Made by a program: the position numbers and the translations under genes
In this document: piece by piece, positions 59,299-64,000 of the stretch
How positions within the stretch are numbered: position 1 is the first letter of the stretch
How the letters are laid out: every line of letters starts with the position of its first letter
Source: Daucus carota subsp. sativus
Lineage: Eukaryota; Streptophyta; Magnoliopsida; Apiales; Apiaceae
Assembly: GCF_001625215.2 (NCBI RefSeq)
Contig: NC_030385.2
Coordinates: 44,975,598-45,039,597, forward strand
Direction of reading: 5' to 3'
DNA length: 64,000 bases
Notes under the pieces: generated by a model
Told to the model about the DNA's origin: nothing
Databases searched by the model: none
What the model saw: the letters and a program-made list of their open reading frames with translations, nothing else

Positions 59299-60078
59299 TT
59301 ATTTATCTAAAATATTATGCGTGAATTATTTAATTGAACAATCCATCATTATCCAGTCTTATACTCCGGAGCATATGTTAAGCAACAGGTCACCATTATA
59401 GTTATTTAGGGAAAATTAATTTAAAGGTCTCTGAACTATTGGTGTTTTATTGTGTAGGTCCCTGAAATAAAGATTCCAATATCCGGATCACTTATGTTTT
59501 CAGTTTTCTTATTTGAGTCCTTCCGTTAACTAAGATTCTAACGGACGTTAGAATCTCGCTGACGTGGCAGACTTGTTGACACGTATATATGAATTTTATT
59601 TTAGAGGTCCCTGAACTATTAGTAATTTTCTTATCTGAGTCCTTTCATTAATTTAAAATTTATTATGTATTAAGATACTAAAATTTAATAGACTTAGAAG
59701 GTATTCAATTTTTAGTACAACTTAAGCTTTTTAATTCGTAATTATTTTAAAGGTCTAATAATAGATAATATAAAACATTAATATAACACAGTAAAATAAA
59801 CATTAATATATTATTAATATAACACAATAAATATATTAATGTTTATTTTACACAATATTTAAATTAATGTTTACTAATTAATTAATAAATATTATTTATT
59901 TTACTGTGTTATATTATGTTTTAACTCGTGTTTCTATGTATCTTAATTTATTGTTTATTAGTTTTTTTATCATATAATAAATGACATGTAAAAGAGACTT
60001 GCCAAGAACATTGTCATAACAAACACAAAAGTTATAGTCCTATTGTAAAAAAAAAAAAAAAAAACCTCATAAGATATT

Positions 60079-61021
60079 GGTCATGTTTGGAATATAGAGG
60101 TTTGGGCCAAAATTAGAGGTTTAGGGTGGTTTAGAGGTTTGACCACTAAAATCCACTAATATAAGTGTTTGGTAGTTAGCGGATTTAAATAGAAGTTTGA
60201 ACCCAAAAAGCTAATTTTGAAAAAGCTACTTTGAGAAGTTTTTTGGGTTAGAGGTTTTGGTTTGTGTCAGAAAAAGCTAATCAATCCGCTATTAATCAAA
60301 CAGTTTTACGAGAAACAGCTAATTCAATCCGCTAGTCAAAAAATCTATTTCAATCCGCTAGTCAAAACTAGGGCTGTTCACGAACCGAGCCGAGCCGAGT
60401 TTTGACCGAGTCGAGCCGAGCTTTAAATTTTTTCTTATCGAACCGAGCCGAGCCGAGCTTTCTTATCGAACAAAAAAGTGTGTTCGAGCTCGAGCTCGAT
60501 AACTAACGAGCCGAACACGAGCTTGTTCACGAACAAATACGAGCCGAGTCGAGCCGAGCCGAGCTAGAGAAAAATAAGGCCAAACCGCTACTTTACTCTT
60601 AAAATAGCAAGCCAAATAAAATTTTTAGTATGTTTTGATGGTACCATATTATAGTTGATATTCTCATGATCGATTTGATATATTATATGTTGAATTCGGC
60701 GTTCAATAACATATATATATTACGAAATTATTATGAAAATATTCTTTTTTTTCGAGTTTTAACGAGCCGAGCTCGAGCCGAACGAGTTCGAGCCGAGCTC
60801 GAGCCGAGCTCGAGCCGAACATACTAAAAGCTCGGCTCGAGCTCGTTTTCTTAACGAACAATTTTTTGTGTTCGAGCTCGAGCTCGTTAACTTAACGAGC
60901 CGAGCCGAACGAGCTCTTAACGAGCCGAGCTCGAGCTTGTTCGCGAACAGCTCGGTTCGTTAAACAGCTCTAGTCAAAACATCCGATTCAATCCGCTAAC
61001 AGCTAATCCCCGAACAGGGCC
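60079..61021. mobile_element. second-level MITE nested in the foldback element
   Basis: Left GGTCATGTTTGGAATATAGA and inverted right GGCCCTGTTCGGGGATTAGC resemble each other. ATT lies on each side (60076-60078, 61022-61024). Repeated AATCCGCTA motifs sit toward the right. It is itself split by the hAT element at 60369-60972. Confidence 0.6.
60369..60972. mobile_element. hAT-like MITE, third level of the nest, 8-bp duplication
   Basis: Ends TAGGGCTGTTCACGAACC and inverted TAGAGCTGTTTAACGAACC match. GTCAAAAC occurs at 60361-60368 and 60973-60980. Subterminal arrays of GAGCCGAGC / GCTCGAGCTCG units give heavy inverted symmetry and raise GC well above the surroundings. Confidence 0.92.
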
Positions 61022-61570
61022 ATTGTCAAAAACTCTAATATAACAAATCAATTTTGAATTTATTTAACTTTAAAGCCATGTTACAATTCAATATTAATTT
61101 GTCAAATAACTATCGATATTAATTTTGCAAGAATTCCAATTGGTGTTGCACATAATATTATCTATTAGACGTTTAAAATAATTACGAATTAAAAAACTTA
61201 AGTTGTACTAAAAATTGAATACCTTCTAAACCGATTAAATCTTAGTATCTTAATACATAATAAATTTCGAATGATAAAGAAAAAAAGTGCTTAGTTTTGT
61301 TTAAATCAATGGAAGGACTCACATAAGAAAATTACTAATAGTTTAGGGACCTTTAAAATAAAATTAATATACATGTGTCAACAATTCTGCCACATCATCG
61401 AGATTCTAACGTCCGTTAGAATCTCAGTTAACGGAAGGACTCAAACAAGAAAACTGAAAACGTAAGTGACCCGGATATTGGAATCTTTATTTCAGGGACT
61501 CAGACAATAAAACACCAATAGTTCAATGATCTTTAAATTAATTTTCCCTAGTTATTTATGTATGACTATG

Positions 61571-61814
61571 GGGGTGTTTGGGGAGGGCTTAAAAGCCCAG
61601 CTTCTGGATTATAAGTTATAAGCACTTATTCGTACCGTTTGTGTAAGAAGTCAAGAAGCACTTATAAAAAGCTAGGAATGCTAGCTTTTGTTTCAGGACT
61701 TCTGCTTATTTGCCAAACACTCTAACCACTTATAAATCTTAATTTACTTCTAACTTCTGCTCCACTTATTTATTTTAAGCAAAAAACACTTATTTTAAGT
61801 TAACCCAAACGCCC
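61571..61814. mobile_element. small hAT-like MITE
   Basis: GGGGTGTTTGGGGAGGG at the left and CCCAAACGCCC at the right are imperfect inverted ends; ACTATG lies on both sides (61565-61570, 61815-61820). Interior ATAAGCACTTAT-type units are palindromic. Confidence 0.65.
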
Positions 61815-61820
61815 ACTATG

Positions 61821-63271
61821 CATTTCCGCTGGTCATTGTTCTGACTTGTCTAGTCAGCATCTTATATATAAAGTGCTATGGATAATCTGCTACATGATCG
61901 TCCGGAGGGTTTAATTTTAAACAAGTTCTGCCTAGACCCGTACGTAAATCGATTCCGAGTATCCCATGATTTATAGTCGCCTTCAAAATATGTATTTGTT
62001 ACAAATAAAAGCTAAATTCGAATAAAATATGATTTCAGATATGAACATTCATAACTGGTTCTAATTAGATCTCGTATTATTTATTTTTCTTGATATGGTT
62101 CTACTTCAATATCAATTCATCATTCATATTTGATTCGAACTCATATACAGATTATTTATTTTTTTGACGAAAAGCGAAAAATTTAATAAATAACTGAAAC
62201 TCAGCTGAGACAAAATTTCGAACGATGAATTACAACCTAATTAATAAACAAAAAACGAGCTAAACATATAGCTGCTTTGTTTTCAGACCGCTTAACACAT
62301 AAAATATTAATCCGAAAAATATTATGATCAAATCTCGAGCAATTCAACATACATCAACTTCGAACATAATAATATCGCACTTGATCTTCACATAAGCATC
62401 GACATCTGTAGTCCAATATTCAGAATTATAGATTACATCAATGGTATATATATACAGATTATATTCTAATTCATTTACATTTGAAAGTAACCGGACATCA
62501 TATAAAAAATATATATTTTTTAACTTTAAAATCTTCATAAAAGTTTATTTTAATTTTATGTCATTTTCTGATTCATTTATAATTTCAATTCAATTTTTAG
62601 TTTGTTAGATAATAAAAAATTCAGTTTACGACTAAAAAATACCTTAAATTATAAAACCCCAGACAAATAGGCTATTACTCTGCGATCTCCACTTTGTAAA
62701 ATATCTGAACTACCCCAATATAACCGTATGGTATTGGAAGGAATTAAAAGTTATATATATAAGCCAATATATATTTAGAATCTCCCCGTTCATCTTTTCC
62801 TAAATCACTTGGAATCCCTCCTAAATTATTCAGAAAGGACAATTATTTCTGGTATGTAATGAGACTTTCGGACAATAAAGAATATCAAGCCGAAGGATTG
62901 GTTGCTTTTAATTAAAAAACGACGCATATTCATAAAATATAGAAAAAATAAATTGATTGTTCGTTATAAGACTTTTCCCGTCACAATATTTTTCTGAAAT
63001 TTGTTTAGGTTTTTCTAGAAAGAACTTTTCCAATATTAAAAAAATTGATTGGAAAAAATAAAATTTTGCTTGAAAAGAAATTCCTTCAAAAATACTAACC
63101 CTTCACGGTCTCTCTAAATATGTTAAAATATTTTTTTTACAAATTTCATGAAAATTCTGGAAAAATTAAAAGAATCACCAAAAGTGATATAAATTATTTT
63201 GAAAACGGAGATTACAAATGTGTTTGAACGAACCGAGCCGTTGGATGAGAGCACATATTCTGCGGAATGAT
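61821..63271. other. AT-rich non-coding sequence
   Basis: No coding frame or complete element recognised. Confidence 0.5.
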
Positions 63272-63457
63272 CAGAGGCGGATCTTAGAAGGGGTAAGATG
63301 GGGCAACTGACCCCCCTTAATTTTTATTTTTTTTATATTATACATATTTTTAGGTTGTAAAATTGAAATTGACCCCCCTTAATTTTTTTGTGACCCCTTT
63401 TATTTTTATTTTACAAAAAAATTGACCCCTTTAACTTTATAGTCAGATCCGCCACTG
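63272..63457. mobile_element. short hAT-like MITE
   Basis: CAGAGGCGGATCTTAG and inverted CAGTGGCGGATCTGAC are terminal repeats. The flanks GGAATGAT and GTAATGAT are 8-mers with one mismatch. Between them TTGACCCCCCTTAATTTTT-type units repeat. 186 bp. Confidence 0.75.
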
Positions 63458-64000
63458 GTAATGATTAAACAAATAAAATATATCACTGTCTCCAGATATT
63501 AGGTATAACCTAATTTCATTATAATATTTTCATTAGCGAGTTATGCTCGATGACAGATAATTATTTTAACTCTTCTCTGTTTTATAATGCCATGCAGGTA
63601 GACATCTAATCAAACGTTATGTGTATGTGACGAAACCAAACAAGTGCTTACCCACATATTTAAAAGAGGTTTTAATTTTTATATTGTGATTTTTTGAACA
63701 ATTTTTGATTTATTGCATCGTAGTTTTTCGAACTGAATTAACAACCATATCAGTAACGTATTCAATAACCATTCCCATCCTTTAAAATCTTGCACTATAA
63801 TCAAATGAGAGGTATCATAAAAAAGTTCTCGGATAATGCAAACAAAATAATTAACTAAGATATCGGATATTTTTATCGAATTTTTAGACTTGTAACGGAA
63901 GTTCAGAGCGTCTATTACAGTCATAAATGAGATATTCAATTTAAAACAATTTAAAATGATAATAAATATTATTTTATAATAAAATTAATCATTATTATCG
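63458..64000. other. non-coding sequence to the window end
   Basis: AT-rich; nothing recognised. Confidence 0.5.

Larger units (their letters stand above)
59409..61548. mobile_element. Mutator-like foldback element with long inverted repeats, host of two nested elements
   Basis: Termini GGGAAAATTAATTTAAAGG and CTTTAAATTAATTTTCCC are inverted; inverted similarity runs about 350-400 bp inward, including TTCTAACGGACGTTAGAATC facing the same palindrome at the right. The 10-mer TAGTTATTTA flanks both sides (59399-59408, 61549-61558). The total is 2140 bp, of which about 940 bp is a nested insertion. No transposase. Confidence 0.9.

Noticed and set aside
59409..61548. CRISPR-like or satellite array because of repeated GAGCCGAGC units
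   Set aside because: The repeats are subterminal hAT motifs within a nested transposon in a plant genome.

Overview
This is a window of plant nuclear DNA, almost certainly from a eudicot. Genes are split by many short GT-AG introns in AT-rich sequence. They encode plant-type proteins: a chloroplast-targeted ribosomal protein S9, DA1, a plant LPAT4/5-type acyltransferase and a plant leishmanolysin-like protease. The spaces between genes are filled with MITEs (Tourist, Stowaway, hAT and Mutator-like types), Helitron-like ends and a LINE tail. I cannot name the species. All exon limits below were read by eye from splice signals and family similarity.

Left part (1-21.5 kb) is rich in broken gene copies: a SNF2 (CHR12/CHR23-like) ATPase fragment with its second helicase lobe deleted (1166-2532, +), a multiply frameshifted U-box/ARM E3 ligase pseudogene (about 3332-4600, -), an orphan first exon of a SAP30-like protein (6564-6758, -), a SEC3 exocyst fragment lacking both ends (16871-20868, -) and a lone membrane-anchor exon (21163-21492, -). 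Among this debris lies one gene that reads cleanly through 12 exons (8178-12778, -). It joins two copies of a 78-residue basic module, the N-terminal domain of the snoRNP protein NOP56, and a complete fibrillarin-type methyltransferase fold. NOP56 and fibrillarin are normally separate proteins, and the NOP56 N-terminal domain is the surface that holds fibrillarin. This gene therefore looks like a covalent fusion of two interacting partners. It is the most interesting object in the window.

Right part (23-57 kb) holds ordinary, intact genes: plastid RPS9 (23012-25012, -), an F-box/LRR/FBD protein (26904-28683, -), DA1 ubiquitin-activated peptidase (35892-42234, +), an LPAT4/5-type lysophospholipid acyltransferase (45165-47323, +) and a leishmanolysin-like M8 metalloprotease with EGF-like modules (48470-57193, -). 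These genes act independently; there is no operon-like logic. LPAT and the protease are convergent.

The rest (57.2-64 kb and the gaps) is non-coding and dominated by small transposons. Several have complete terminal repeats and target-site duplications. The best is a three-level nest at 59409-61548.
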